Source of the DNA: Leptospiraceae bacterium
Lineage (GTDB): Bacteria; Spirochaetota; Leptospiria; Leptospirales; Leptospiraceae
Direction of reading: 5' to 3'
Assembly: GCA_024233875.1 (NCBI GenBank)
Contig: JACKPB010000006.1
Span: 270,032 to 334,031 of the forward strand
DNA: 64,000 nt
Part shown: positions 18,389 through 27,765 of the stretch, in pieces
How the letters are laid out: each line of letters opens with the position of its first letter
Numbering within the stretch: the first letter of the stretch is position 1
The notes under the pieces: model-generated
What the model saw: only the letters and a program-made list of their open reading frames with translations
Database searches by the model: none
What the model was told of the DNA's origin: nothing
Program-made: the position numbers and the translations under genes

Positions 18389-19369
18389 ATGAAAACAAAC
18401 CTATTTTCTAAAATCAAAACTTTCTTCCAAAATCTTATCGTAAAGGTAATTCCTTCGATGACAAAGGAAAATACAACCACGGACTCACACGGATGGTCAC
18501 GGATCTGGAATCAAGAGTTCTTCCGTATTATCCGCAGAGGAATGTTGCATGGTTTCGGATTCATGCTCGGAATATTTGGTACGGGACTATTGTTAGCAGT
18601 ACCCAGTGGAGTTTCATCACCTTGGGCATCAGGTGATAAGTTAACAGCAGCTGGACTGAATGCTTTGAGAACAGCAATAGAGAGCATTCCCAATTGGACT
18701 AAGAATGGAACAAGTGCGTATTACACAGATGGGAATGTGGGGATTGGGACTAGTAGTCCAGGTGCAAAATTGCATGTAAATGGAAATTTGCAAATAGGAT
18801 CTGCTTCGGTAATTTATGAGGATTCAACCAATTCATTAACTGCAATTAATTCATACGCTCACAGTTTTGCGATTAGAAATGAACCCGGAACAGTAAATTT
18901 GTTAACTGTTAAATCTAATGGCTACGTAGGGATTGGAACTACAATACCAGGTTTACCTTTACACATTGTTGGCAATTCTGGTCTTCCCGCCTCATCAGGA
19001 TCAAATTCTAATGGTGCAATAAGGATTCGTTCTGGTGTATTTACAGCAGGTCTTGATATTGGCGTAGACGGTGGTACAGGTAAAAGTTGGATTCAAGCCG
19101 CTGATAATAATGCTTCTGTAAATTATCCTTTATTACTAAATCCAAATTCTGGAAACGTGGGGATAGGAACAACTACTCCGGGTACAAAATTAGATGTTAG
19201 CGGAGATATCAAAGGCTCTTCACTAATATTAAAAGTTGATCAAGGTGGAGCAAATTATTCCTCTAAAATATTTATATCCTCTTCAGGTTCCTGTGGATCA
19301 GCAGCATCATTTCAACAAATTGGAGCTATTGCAGGTATAGGTGCATTGTGTTGGGGAGGGGTCTATTAA
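18389..19369 (+). CDS. S74-2: fibre protein lacking the S74 chaperone
   Basis: 326 residues. The first ~125 residues are nearly identical to S74-1 (type a anchor). The shaft has four NVGIGT/YVGIGT-type repeats. It then ends with a different tail (SSKIFISSSGSCGSAASF, IGALCWGGVY) instead of the SDRRxK chaperone and coiled coil. The tail has two Cys residues. Twenty-eight bases after the stop codon a relic GTTATGCGAAGAA remains, the position where other copies encode RYAKK. So this copy probably arose by replacement or deletion of the chaperone module. It may be unprocessed or may use a different assembly route. Confidence 0.72.
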   Translation: MKTNLFSKIKTFFQNLIVKVIPSMTKENTTTDSHGWSRIWNQEFFRIIRRGMLHGFGFMLGIFGTGLLLAVPSGVSSPWASGDKLTAAGLNALRTAIESIPNWTKNGTSAYYTDGNVGIGTSSPGAKLHVNGNLQIGSASVIYEDSTNSLTAINSYAHSFAIRNEPGTVNLLTVKSNGYVGIGTTIPGLPLHIVGNSGLPASSGSNSNGAIRIRSGVFTAGLDIGVDGGTGKSWIQAADNNASVNYPLLLNPNSGNVGIGTTTPGTKLDVSGDIKGSSLILKVDQGGANYSSKIFISSSGSCGSAASFQQIGAIAGIGALCWGGVY

Positions 19370-19429
19370 AAATATGGTGAGTAATTCTATAAAATCCGTT
19401 ATGCGAAGAATTGATACTTTTATGGAAAT

Positions 19430-19762
19430 TTACCTTATCAAAAGTAGAGCCTTTTCGGATATCTCTGATAAAAAAAAATCAATTTCTTCTCAATTCACAC
19501 GAAGTATGGATTCAATTGTTTTTGTCGGAGAGTTTCCCCTTTTTATTAAAATGACTTTGGGTGAAAATCCGTATCTTGCTTACAAATTAAAAAGGTCATC
19601 ATCTTTTGTGACAAAAGCAAAATTATTTTCTAAAGCAAAATTTCCAATATCGAGATCATTCTTTTCTAGATTAAAAGTAAACACATGGACTGAATTTGGA
19701 AATTCATCGTGTAATAAAGTTATAAGATCAGGAGAAAGATTCGCATCAAACAAAAGTTTCAT
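19430..19762 (-). pseudogene. Unit C toxin: DUF5615 (PIN-like) with two in-frame stops
   Basis: The first 60 codons (MKLLFDANLSPDLITLL, FVTKDDDLFNL) carry the family's acidic motifs. A TAA then interrupts, and the same frame continues as ARYGFSPKVILIKRGNSP, which matches unit F's SLRFGHPPKIILIK. A second stop (TGA) follows before EEIDFFLSE. With the stops read through, the frame is 110 residues, the normal family length. Two nonsense changes have thus inactivated an otherwise collinear gene. Confidence 0.72.
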
Positions 19763-19980
19763 AGAATCATTAATCTTTTATTTTGATCAGCGGCAAATGC
19801 CAGAACAGATAATAGGTCGTTTTTAGTAAGGTAAGTAAAATCATGCAAGATTTCATCATGGGACATTCCGGAAGCCATATAATCCAGAACATCATAAACT
19901 GTAATCCTCATTCCCCGAATGCAGGGTTTACCAGTGCGTTTACCCGGTTCTATTGTAATAATTTTTGTATAATCTACCAT
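19759..19980 (-). CDS. Unit C antitoxin: DUF433 protein
   Basis: 73 residues, full-length DUF433: IITIEPGKRTGKPCIRGMRI, then YDVLDYMASGMSHDEILHDF. Its stop overlaps the toxin start by four bases (ATGA), showing the original coupled pair. It is intact while the toxin is broken. Confidence 0.78.
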   Translation of the reverse strand: MVDYTKIITIEPGKRTGKPCIRGMRITVYDVLDYMASGMSHDEILHDFTYLTKNDLLSVLAFAADQNKRLMIL

Positions 19981-20057
19981 AGATTACAAAGTTTTCAATT
20001 TTTCAATTCTGTCAATTCAAATGTTTTTCAATTATTTCAACCCCAAGGAGCCAACCC

Positions 20058-21572
20058 ATGAAACCAAATCTATTTTCTAAAATCAAAACTTTCTTCCAAG
20101 ATCTTATCGCAAAGGTAATTCCTTCGATGACAAAGGAAAATACAACCACGGACTCACACAGACGGACACGGATATGGAATCAGGAGTTCTTTCAAACATT
20201 ACGCAAAGGGATTGTAATGGGATTCGGATTCATGCTCGGAATGTTTGGTACGGGAGTAATGGCAGTTGCTGTCACCGGAACTATCAAAACCTGGGCGACA
20301 AACGATAAGTTGAGTGCGACGGATTTGAATACTGCGTTTACGAGTTTGAAGACGGCGATAGAGGGGATTACCAGTTCTCAATGGACAACCTCAGGAAGTA
20401 ACATTTATTACAATACTGGTAAGGTTGGGATTGGGATTAATCCATTTAGTAAATTGCATATATATGGAACGAATTATCCAGAAATTCTAGCAATAGAGAG
20501 TACCGCCTCTGCTGAATTGTTGATGAGTCGAAATAATACCGATTATCTAAAGATGGGGTTAGAGGGGAGCTCGGCTGGAAATCGTATGAATGGAACCCTT
20601 GCATATTCAGGTTTTTTAGGAACTTTTTCAAATCAACCATTAACTTTTCACACAAACAATCAATTCCGAGCAATTATTTCATCATCTGGAAACATTGGGA
20701 TAGGTACAACAAATCCACTAAGTAAATTTCATGTACTTGGAACAGGTCAAAATACTGCAAATATTTCTACATCGAACGGTTTAGGTGCGACACTATTATT
20801 GCAAGATTCAGATAGTGGTTCAAATAATGGAGGATCAGTTATATTCGGGACTGTTCAAGGTTTTTTTGCTGGAATTAAAGGATTAATAGAAGAAGGAACT
20901 CCTAATACAGCTGGAGCTCTTTCTTTTTCTACAAGGAATTCAGTAGCTGATGCAAATTTAACCGAGAGAATGAGAATTACTGCTTCCGGTAATATAGGGA
21001 TAGGGTACACTAATCCTACTTATAACCTTCAGGTCAATGGTTCCATAGCTGGAACATCCGCCTACACCAATCTCTCTGACGGTCGCTTCAAAGAAAACAT
21101 CCAAAACATATTCGGTGCGTTGGACAAAATCGAAAGACTTCGTGGGGTATCCTATACTTGGAAACAAAAGGAAAACAAAGATCTTAAGTTTAATAAAGGA
21201 CGCGATCTAGGTTTTATCGGTCAGGAAGTAGAAAAGATCATTCCGGAAGCAGTTTCGAAGGATGACAAAGGAATCCTTTCTTTGGCGTATTCCAATATCA
21301 TTCCTGTGGTTGTGGAAGCGATTAAGGAATTAAGGAGAAATCAGGATGATAAGATCGATGGAGTTCTCACTTCGACACGCTCAGTGACCGAGAAGTTGAG
21401 TTTAGTAACCGAAACTCTTCAAATTGTAAAGGATGAAAATATTGAACTTAAGATACAACTTTCTGATGCACAAAAACATCTTTCAGACTTAAAGAAAGAA
21501 AATACAGATTTCAAACTATCCGTTATGCAACAATTGAAGGAAATTCAGGAGAATCGTTATGCGAAGAAGTGA
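20058..21572 (+). CDS. S74-3: tail-fibre-like protein, N-type b, C-type II
   Basis: 504 residues. The leader is as in the other copies, but the anchor ends GTGVMAVAVTG and is followed by TWATNDKLSATDLNTAFTSL (type b). The shaft includes the module LLLQDSDSGSNNGGSVIFG, shared with the broken S74-7. The C-terminal chaperone is a second subtype (type II): LSDGRFKENIQNIFGALDKI with Ser340 and Lys345, then YTWKQKENKDLKFNKGRDLG. A long coiled coil ends in ENRYAKK. Its TGA stop directly abuts the convergent stop of the unit D toxin (TGATCA). Confidence 0.8.
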   Translation: MKPNLFSKIKTFFQDLIAKVIPSMTKENTTTDSHRRTRIWNQEFFQTLRKGIVMGFGFMLGMFGTGVMAVAVTGTIKTWATNDKLSATDLNTAFTSLKTAIEGITSSQWTTSGSNIYYNTGKVGIGINPFSKLHIYGTNYPEILAIESTASAELLMSRNNTDYLKMGLEGSSAGNRMNGTLAYSGFLGTFSNQPLTFHTNNQFRAIISSSGNIGIGTTNPLSKFHVLGTGQNTANISTSNGLGATLLLQDSDSGSNNGGSVIFGTVQGFFAGIKGLIEEGTPNTAGALSFSTRNSVADANLTERMRITASGNIGIGYTNPTYNLQVNGSIAGTSAYTNLSDGRFKENIQNIFGALDKIERLRGVSYTWKQKENKDLKFNKGRDLGFIGQEVEKIIPEAVSKDDKGILSLAYSNIIPVVVEAIKELRRNQDDKIDGVLTSTRSVTEKLSLVTETLQIVKDENIELKIQLSDAQKHLSDLKKENTDFKLSVMQQLKEIQENRYAKK

Positions 21573-21926
21573 TCAAAAGTGTACAGTGATGTCTGTAGGG
21601 GAAATTTCTATAACTGAATTGCTTTGTATCAAAGATAATAATTCAGAAAAATTTAGATTAAATATTTGGATGAGTCTTTTATTAGAAATATTCCCTGTGG
21701 TTATAAATATAATTTTTTTTGGTTCTTTCTTAATTAGAAAATTCTTAAGGAAATCATCATCTTTAGTGATAACGATTCTATCTTCACGATTGCAAATGTT
21801 GATGATTCCGAAATCACCAATTCCATTTCCCATTTCTAACTCAGATGTATGTATAGAATCGAATCCTTTTTCTTTAAAAAATCTAGATAATTTCCAGGGA
21901 AGATTTGCATCGATTAGAAATTTCAC
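21573..21926 (-). CDS. Unit D toxin: DUF5615 PIN-like protein (intact)
   Basis: 117-residue DUF5615 protein, a PIN-like family usually encoded with DUF433 antitoxins and expected to be an RNase. Acidic motifs LIDANLP (residues 4-10) and ITKDDDF (near 52-58) are kept, and GNISNKRLIQIF and the final ITVHF complete the family pattern. The start overlaps the antitoxin stop by 4 bases. One of three toxins in the array that still read through. Confidence 0.78.
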   Translation of the reverse strand: MKFLIDANLPWKLSRFFKEKGFDSIHTSELEMGNGIGDFGIINICNREDRIVITKDDDFLKNFLIKKEPKKIIFITTGNISNKRLIQIFNLNFSELLSLIQSNSVIEISPTDITVHF

Positions 21927-22165
21927 GCGGCAATTATTTTATGAATACTTTTTACTTTTACTAAAACACTTGCAAAATAAAGACATGCTTTTAAGTCTTC
22001 TTTTTCCAAATCCGGATAATCTTCTAAAATTTCTTCTTCGGTCATATCCGAGGCAAGGAGTTCTAACATGATTTCAACTGGATATCTCAGATTTCGTATG
22101 CAGGGTTTACCAAAACACATATCCGGATTGATGGTAATTCTTTTTAATAATTCATCAGGATTCAT
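21923..22165 (-). CDS. Unit D antitoxin: DUF433 protein
   Basis: 80 residues from the ATG at 22165 (MNPDELLKRITINPDMCFGK, LELLASDMTEEEILEDYPDL). An upstream in-frame TTG at 22201 would add 12 residues (TEVFSPDILKF) that also occur in unit A, so the longer form is possible. It overlaps the toxin start by four bases. Confidence 0.75.
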   Translation of the reverse strand: MNPDELLKRITINPDMCFGKPCIRNLRYPVEIMLELLASDMTEEEILEDYPDLEKEDLKACLYFASVLVKVKSIHKIIAA

Positions 22166-22236
22166 AAATTTCAAAATATCAGGGGAAAATACCTCTGTCA
22201 AGTCTTATAATTCTATTTTCCCCAAGGAGCCAACCC

Positions 22237-23694
22237 ATGAAATCAAACCCATTTTTTAAAATCAAAACTTTCTTCCAAAATCAAATAGCAAAGGTAATTC
22301 CTTCGATGACAAAGGAAAATACAACCACGGACTCACACTTATGGACACGGATCTGGAATCAGGAGTTCTTTCAAACATTACGCAAAGGGATTTTAATGGG
22401 ATTCGGGATCATGCTCGGAATGTTTGGTACGGGAGTAATGGCTGTTGCTGTGACGGGAATCAAAACCTGGTCAAGCAATGAGAAACTGACGGCTAACGAT
22501 TTGAATACAACGATTACTAGCTTGAAGACTGCAATTGAAAGCATTCCTAATTGGACTAAGAATGGAACCAGTGCGTATTACAATGATGGGAATGTGGGGA
22601 TTGGAACTAGTAGTCCGGGATACCCACTTACTATGAATGTAACTACATCATCGCATCCATTTTATTTAAAAAATAATACTTCGAGTTATTACTCAGGATT
22701 AATTTTATATAATGATCAAGGACATGCTTCCATTATTTCTCAAAATGGAGGTAATTATTCTCCTTGGGGAGGTGCGAATACCTTAAATATTGGAACAGTA
22801 ACTAATAATAATTTAAATTTTCTTCAAAATGATACAGTTAGAATGACAATTAATTCTAATGGATACGTTGGGATAGGTACGACTAGTCCAACTAAAACGC
22901 TAAATGTTCAGGGAACAGGCATACAGATCGGTCAAACGACTACAAATATACTAACAGCTACTGATGGCAATGTATCTTCTTATTTAGAATCTTCAATTGG
23001 ATATGGTACAAGACTTAGTTCAAATCACGATATTTCTCTAAGCCCTGGTAGTTCAGAAAAATTTAGAATCACATCTTCTGGAAATGTAGGAATCGGAACA
23101 TCCTCTCCCTCCGTTTCCCTTCATGTAGCCGGCAATGCCTGTACTACAGGAACTGGTATGACGGCATGTGCATCCGATAGAAGACTAAAACAAAATATCA
23201 AACCTATCGAAAATGCATTGGATTTGATACTAAAAGTTAAACCTGTTCATTTTACTTGGAACCAACTATCTGAAAAAGAGTTTGGTTACAAATCCGGAAC
23301 ACAGGATATCGGTGTCATTGCACAGGAAATTGAGAAAATCAATCCCGATTGGGTGAAAACTGTGAAATCTGATTACAAAATGGTAAAGGATAGTTTTACC
23401 AAATGGTATACCATCAAAGCAATTCAAGAACTCAATGAGATAGTTGAAAAGGAAAATTCAGCTCTTAGATCTCGATACGCTTCTTTACTCGATGAACATA
23501 ATTCCTTAAAAAAAGAAATCAAGGAATTGTCATTTCGACAAAGCTCAATGACCGATACCTTGAAAACAGTGAATGAGGAAAATAGAGAACTAAAGAAACA
23601 ATTATCCATCTTAAGGAAAGAAAATTCAGAGAAATTTAGTTCCTTAGAAGAAAGACTCAAAGTAATGGAAAATCTTCAATTGGTAAGAAAATGA
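22237..23694 (+). CDS. S74-4: tail-fibre-like protein, N-type b, C-type I
   Basis: 485 residues. It has the type b anchor (GTGVMAVAVTG, TWSSNEKLTANDLNTTITSL), a shaft with NVGIGT and YVGIGT repeats, then a type I chaperone with SDRRLK (Ser313, Lys318), HFTWNQLSEKEFGYKSGTQD and a coiled coil. Unlike the other chaperone copies it ends NLQLVRK, lacks the GTTATGCGAAGAA sequence, and is followed by a HigBA unit instead of DUF433/DUF5615. AAGGAGCC precedes the ATG. Confidence 0.8.
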   Translation: MKSNPFFKIKTFFQNQIAKVIPSMTKENTTTDSHLWTRIWNQEFFQTLRKGILMGFGIMLGMFGTGVMAVAVTGIKTWSSNEKLTANDLNTTITSLKTAIESIPNWTKNGTSAYYNDGNVGIGTSSPGYPLTMNVTTSSHPFYLKNNTSSYYSGLILYNDQGHASIISQNGGNYSPWGGANTLNIGTVTNNNLNFLQNDTVRMTINSNGYVGIGTTSPTKTLNVQGTGIQIGQTTTNILTATDGNVSSYLESSIGYGTRLSSNHDISLSPGSSEKFRITSSGNVGIGTSSPSVSLHVAGNACTTGTGMTACASDRRLKQNIKPIENALDLILKVKPVHFTWNQLSEKEFGYKSGTQDIGVIAQEIEKINPDWVKTVKSDYKMVKDSFTKWYTIKAIQELNEIVEKENSALRSRYASLLDEHNSLKKEIKELSFRQSSMTDTLKTVNEENRELKKQLSILRKENSEKFSSLEERLKVMENLQLVRK

Positions 23695-23714
23695 TTCTAT
23701 TTGAATTCATAAAT

Positions 23715-24011
23715 TCATACAGCCTGTTTATATGGTTTGATACCATAATTTCTGGTTTCGAGGGAGTCTTTGAGGATCTCAAGATCATAGCGGTTTTGCA
23801 AATTAAGCCAAAACTCGGGAGTGGTCTGGAAAAAAATCGAAAGCCTGAGAGCTGTGTCAGGTGTAATCGATCGTTTTCCATTTACAATTTGACTGATTCG
23901 CATGGGAGAAACATAGATCTGTCGAGAAAGGGATTGGATCGAAAGGGAATATGGATCCATAAATTCTTCTTTCAAAATCTCCCCGGGATGAATAGGATTT
24001 ATTTTTTTCAT
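23715..24011 (-). CDS. higA: Unit E antitoxin: HigA-like HTH protein
   Basis: 98-residue XRE/HigA-type antitoxin. It opens with IHPGEILKEEFMDPYSLSIQ, followed by the helix-turn-helix ISQIVNGKRSITPDTALRLS and FFQTTPEFWLNLQNRYDLE, all classical HigA phrases. It follows the toxin gene by 10 bases (toxin first, the normal higBA order) and converges on S74-4. Confidence 0.85.
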   Translation of the reverse strand: MKKINPIHPGEILKEEFMDPYSLSIQSLSRQIYVSPMRISQIVNGKRSITPDTALRLSIFFQTTPEFWLNLQNRYDLEILKDSLETRNYGIKPYKQAV

Positions 24012-24021
24012 ATTAAATTCC

Positions 24022-24303
24022 TTAGTGATAGTCTACAATTTCAACCAAATACGCATCACCATCTCGAAAATCAAAACAGATTCTCCATTGTAGGTTTATG
24101 GAAATGGAATAGAAACCCTTTCTATCTACTGACAAGACATGAAGTCGATTCCCTGGTGGAATACGTAAATCGTTTACATCTTTTGCTGAATCAATCATCA
24201 AAAGTTTCTTATAGATCAATCTTTGGAGTTCAGGAGGGAATTTCTTGGAAAAAAAACGATTCCAAAGATTCTCCGTTTCCTTATTTCCAAATGATTTTAT
24301 CAT
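24022..24303 (-). CDS. higB: Unit E toxin: HigB/RelE-type mRNA interferase
   Basis: 93 residues: FGNKETENLWNRFFSKKFPP, IPPGNRLHVLSVDRKGFYSI, and INLQWRICFDFRDGDAYLVE ending in IVDYH. These match the HigB branch of RelE-like toxins that cleave ribosome-bound mRNA. The frame is intact. The ATG at 24303 is used; an in-frame TTG three codons upstream is possible. It is divergent from S74-5. Confidence 0.85.
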   Translation of the reverse strand: MIKSFGNKETENLWNRFFSKKFPPELQRLIYKKLLMIDSAKDVNDLRIPPGNRLHVLSVDRKGFYSISINLQWRICFDFRDGDAYLVEIVDYH

Positions 24304-25588
24304 TTCTTCCAAAGTATATCGAGATACGATATACCGTCAATCTTTTTTTTAACCCCCAAGGAGCCAACTCATGAAAACAAATCTATTTTCTAAAATCAAA
24401 ACTTTCTTCCACAATCAAATCGCAAAGATAATTCCTTTGATGACAAATGAAAATTCAACCACGGACTCACACGGATGGACACGGATCTGGAATCAAGAGT
24501 TCTTAAAAACATTACGCAAAGGAATTGTACAGGGATTCGGTATCATGCTCGGAATGTTTGGTACGGGAGTAATGGCTGTTGCTGTTACCGGAACAATCAA
24601 AACCTGGTCAAGCAATGACAAACTGACGGCTAACGATTTGAATAATACGATTACTAGTTTGAAGACTGCTATTGAGGGGATTCCCAATTGGAATAAGAAT
24701 GGAACCAGTGCGTATTACACAGATGGGAATGTGGGGATTGGGACTAGTAGTCCAAATCAAATATTTCATGTCAAATCTACAGGAAGTATGATATCTAATT
24801 TTGAAACTACTAATCCAAATTCATTAAATTATCATAATTTTATAGGTTCAGATGGAGATGCAAAAGGTGTTATAGGAATTGAGAATTCAACTGGGTCTGG
24901 AGCAATAAATAGTGGTTCTCCTTACGGCCTTTTTATGGTTTCTACTAGATCAAACAGTTTGACTTTAGGAACCAATTCTACTGCTAGAATGACAATCAAT
25001 TCATCTGGAAATATTGGGATTGGTACGAATAGTCCAGGTGCAAATCTTACTGTAAACAAATCATCAGGAACAGGAAATTCATTTCAAGTAGGAGAAAGTG
25101 GAAATTATACATTTTATGGTTATAATAATGGTAGCGGTCATACATATTATTATAATGCGCAAATGAGTATGTTGAATACCAATCCAATCACCTTTTGGAG
25201 TACTGGAAATTCTACAAGTGTTATGGTTAGACATGGAACAACAGGTAGTTCGTTATCTATAGATGCATCAGGTGGAGTCGGCATCGGAACAACTACTCCC
25301 TCTGTATCTCTCCATGTTGTAGGAAATGCATGTACTACAGGAACTGGTATGACGGCATGTGCATCCGATAGAAGACTAAAACAAAATATCAAACCTATTG
25401 AAAATGCATTGGATTTGATTCTAAAAGTTAAACCTGTTCATTTTACTTGGAACCAACTCTCAGAAAAAGAGTTTGGTTACAAATCCGGAACACAGGATAT
25501 CGGTGTCATTGCACAGGAAATTGAGAAAATCAATCCGGATTGGGTGAAAACAGTTAAATCTAACCTTATGACGTTTTAGAGGACACCT

Positions 25589-26422
25589 TTAAGCTGATAA
25601 TTTTTCAAACTCATCTGGCGTTTTATAATCTAAATATGAATGAGTTCTCTGTCTATTATAAAATACTTCTATATGATCAAAAATGATTCTATTAGAATCT
25701 TCTAAACTATAAAAGTAATTTATTCCCATCTCTCTTTTTAATGAACTAAAAAAAGATTCAGCTACTGCATTATCCCAACAGTTACCTTTTCTACTATTGC
25801 TTCTTCTTAATTTATTATCTATTAGTAGCTTTCTTACCTTTTTAGAGCAATAATTTGATCCTCTATCAGAATGAAAGATCAACCCATGCTTCGGATTCCT
25901 GGAATTAATTGCTTTCTCAATAGTAGATATTACTAATGCTTCATCATTCTTTTCTGATATATGCCATCCAACTACTTTTCGGGAATATAAGTCTAGTATC
26001 ACACAAAGATATAAAAACCCACTAACATTTTTGAGATAAGTTATATCTGATACCCAAACTCTATCCTGTTCTGTTTGTTCAAAATCTCTCTTTACCAAAT
26101 CAGGTGCCACCCTTTCATTGTGATCTGAATCCGTTGTATATATTCTAAATTTTTTCTCCTGTTTTCCTTGAATTTTCAATAAATTCATGATTTTTCGAAC
26201 TCGTCTTTCACCATAAGAACTATCAATTTTTTTAACTTCCGGCAATATACGATTCAAACCATATACTTTTTTATTTTTCTTCCATATGTAATAAGTTAAA
26301 TCAACTATTTTTACATCATACTTATTACGTTTTTTAGCAAAATGATTCTTATATTTGTAATAACCCGATCTGGATACATTTAAGATTGTAGCCATACTCT
26401 TAACAGAAAATTCGGCACTCAA
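25589..26422 (-). CDS. IS3-family transposase OrfB (rve integrase core)
   Basis: 277 residues. The N-terminal HTH_21-like region is followed by the DDE integrase core: VWVSDITYL (first Asp), LIFHSDRGSNYCSK (second Asp) and RKGNCWDNAVAESFFSSLK (Glu). The predicted start is a TTG, but the frame is open upstream to an A6G slippery run (near 26480). The main product is therefore probably an OrfAB fusion made by -1 frameshifting, as in other IS3 elements. Confidence 0.88.
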   Translation of the reverse strand: MSAEFSVKSMATILNVSRSGYYKYKNHFAKKRNKYDVKIVDLTYYIWKKNKKVYGLNRILPEVKKIDSSYGERRVRKIMNLLKIQGKQEKKFRIYTTDSDHNERVAPDLVKRDFEQTEQDRVWVSDITYLKNVSGFLYLCVILDLYSRKVVGWHISEKNDEALVISTIEKAINSRNPKHGLIFHSDRGSNYCSKKVRKLLIDNKLRRSNSRKGNCWDNAVAESFFSSLKREMGINYFYSLEDSNRIIFDHIEVFYNRQRTHSYLDYKTPDEFEKLSA

Positions 26423-26430
26423 TTTCTTTA

Positions 26431-26739
26431 TTAGTTCGAATCTGGATTCTGATCCTTGGAGAGTATGGCTGCAAACTTTTTTAAAATCAAATTCTCCTCT
26501 TTCAATTTTTGATTTTCTTTTCTGAGCTTCCTTAATTCTTCACTTTCTTTAATCTTTTTATCTGTTTCTAGATTGTGATCTTTTCCCATTTGTTCCATAT
26601 ATTCTTTCCTCCAGCCACGTAGAACATAATAGTTTATACCTAGTGATTCGGAAACCTCTTTTATTGTAAATGAACCACTTAAAGTTCTTTTGACCGCTTG
26701 TTCTTTGAACTCATTTGAGTATCTATTTCTAGTTTTCAT
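26431..26739 (-). CDS. IS3-family transposase OrfA
   Basis: 102 residues: NRYSNEFKEQAVKRTLSG, then the helix-turn-helix TIKEVSESLGINYYVLRGWR, and a C-terminal leucine-zipper-like stretch (LRKENQKLKEENLILKKF). The slippery run AAAAAAG lies at codons LKK near the end of this frame, allowing -1 shift into orfB. Confidence 0.88.
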   Translation of the reverse strand: MKTRNRYSNEFKEQAVKRTLSGSFTIKEVSESLGINYYVLRGWRKEYMEQMGKDHNLETDKKIKESEELRKLRKENQKLKEENLILKKFAAILSKDQNPDSN

Positions 26740-27137
26740 CCTTTACCTCTTTGCTTTTTTTGAGCTAAAAAGGTGTCTACTTTTCCGTCATAAGGCTAAT
26801 CTGATTACAAAATGGTAAAGGATAGTTTTACCAAATGGTACACCATCAAAGCAATTCAAGAACTCAATGAGAAAGTTGAAAAAGGAAATTCATCTCTTGG
26901 ATCTCGATACGTTTCTTTACTTGATGAACATAATTCCTTAAAAAAAGAAATCGAGGAATTGTCACTTCGACACAGCTCAGTGACCGCGAAGTTGAGTTCG
27001 GTGACCGAGACAAACTCAAAGTTGGAAAGTCAACTTTTGAAATTAAGGAAGGAAAATCGGGAGTATAAGGAAAAATCTATTTCCTTTGAAGAAAGACTAA
27101 AAGCTTTGGAGGAAAACCGTTATGCGAAGAAGTGATA

Positions 27138-27473
27138 TTAAGCTACAATTTGAAGAATTCCATCTTCTTTCGAATACTCAAACTCCAGTATTTCCTTTTG
27201 ATATGTATTCAATAGTTCTAATACGTGATTGGAAGTTTGATTTTCCGATTTTATTAAAATTATTTTGGGAGGATGCCCAAATCTTAGAGAAAGATGATAA
27301 AAATCTTCATCAAATGTCAGGATTACATACCCATTTTTCAATGCAAAATTCCAAATTTCAAGATCAGGAACCGGAAAATTTAGATTTGTCTGATTTACAT
27401 GGATGGAATTTGGAAAATCTTTTAGATGTTTTAGCAATCTCCAGGAAAGATTTGCATCTATCAAAAGTTTCAT
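27138..27473 (-). CDS. Unit F toxin: DUF5615 PIN-like protein (intact)
   Basis: 111 residues with LIDANLSWRLLKHL at the N-terminus and LTFDEDFYHLSLRFG in the centre; the acidic residues expected of the PIN-like fold are kept. It overlaps its antitoxin by 4 bases and stops 2 bases from the S74-5 stop codon, convergent with it. Confidence 0.78.
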   Translation of the reverse strand: MKLLIDANLSWRLLKHLKDFPNSIHVNQTNLNFPVPDLEIWNFALKNGYVILTFDEDFYHLSLRFGHPPKIILIKSENQTSNHVLELLNTYQKEILEFEYSKEDGILQIVA

Positions 27474-27697
27474 GCGGCTATGATTTTCGTAATTTTCTCT
27501 CTATGCGCGGCATATTGGAGACTGGCAAGAATATGTTCTCTTTTCAACTCAGGGAAATCATCTATGATTTCTTCAAAGGACATACCACAAGAAAGCCAGC
27601 TCAAAATATCTCCAACAGTGATCCTAGTCCCAATGATGGTAGGTTTTCCAAATCGGATTTCCTGATTCAAAGTTATAAATTTCGTAAAATCTTCCAT
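27470..27697 (-). CDS. Unit F antitoxin: DUF433 protein
   Basis: 75 residues: FITLNQEIRFGKPTIIGTRI and ILSWLSCGMSFEEIIDDFPE, the standard DUF433 pattern. It is the first gene of the pair, divergent from S74-6. Confidence 0.78.
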   Translation of the reverse strand: MEDFTKFITLNQEIRFGKPTIIGTRITVGDILSWLSCGMSFEEIIDDFPELKREHILASLQYAAHREKITKIIAA

Positions 27698-27765
27698 ATC
27701 TCAAAAGAATTTCATTTAAACAAAATGTCAAGTCATCTTTCATTACAACCCCAAGGAGCCAACCC

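Larger units (their letters stand above)
25562..26797 (-). mobile_element. IS3-family insertion sequence, complete
   Basis: 1,236-bp element flanked by the direct repeat AATCT (25557-25561 and 26798-26802). Its ends are inverted repeats: CCTTATGACG at both termini, then GGACACCTTT-like and AGACACCTTTTTAGCT blocks. It carries two overlapping-frame transposase genes, orfA and orfB, on the minus strand, opposite to the interrupted S74-5. All parts look intact, so it could be active. Confidence 0.85.
24371..27135 (+). pseudogene. S74-5: tail-fibre-like gene split by an IS3-family element
   Basis: Type b anchor, a shaft with NVGIGT/NIGIGT repeats and a type I chaperone (Ser332 in SDRRLK). The frame runs to codon 397 (VKS) at 25561, where the insertion sequence begins, and a chance stop follows after NLMTF. 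It resumes after the element with DYKMVKDSFTKWYTI and ends EENRYAKK. Removing the element and one 5-bp target copy restores an uninterrupted 507-residue frame, so the insertion is recent. The truncated product keeps the chaperone's catalytic residues but loses its last part and the coiled coil. Confidence 0.82.

Noticed and set aside
18086..18392. Plus-strand frame of 197 codons over unit B
   Set aside because: It is the antisense of the RelE-type toxin remnant and its antitoxin, whose protein motifs are clear on the minus strand.
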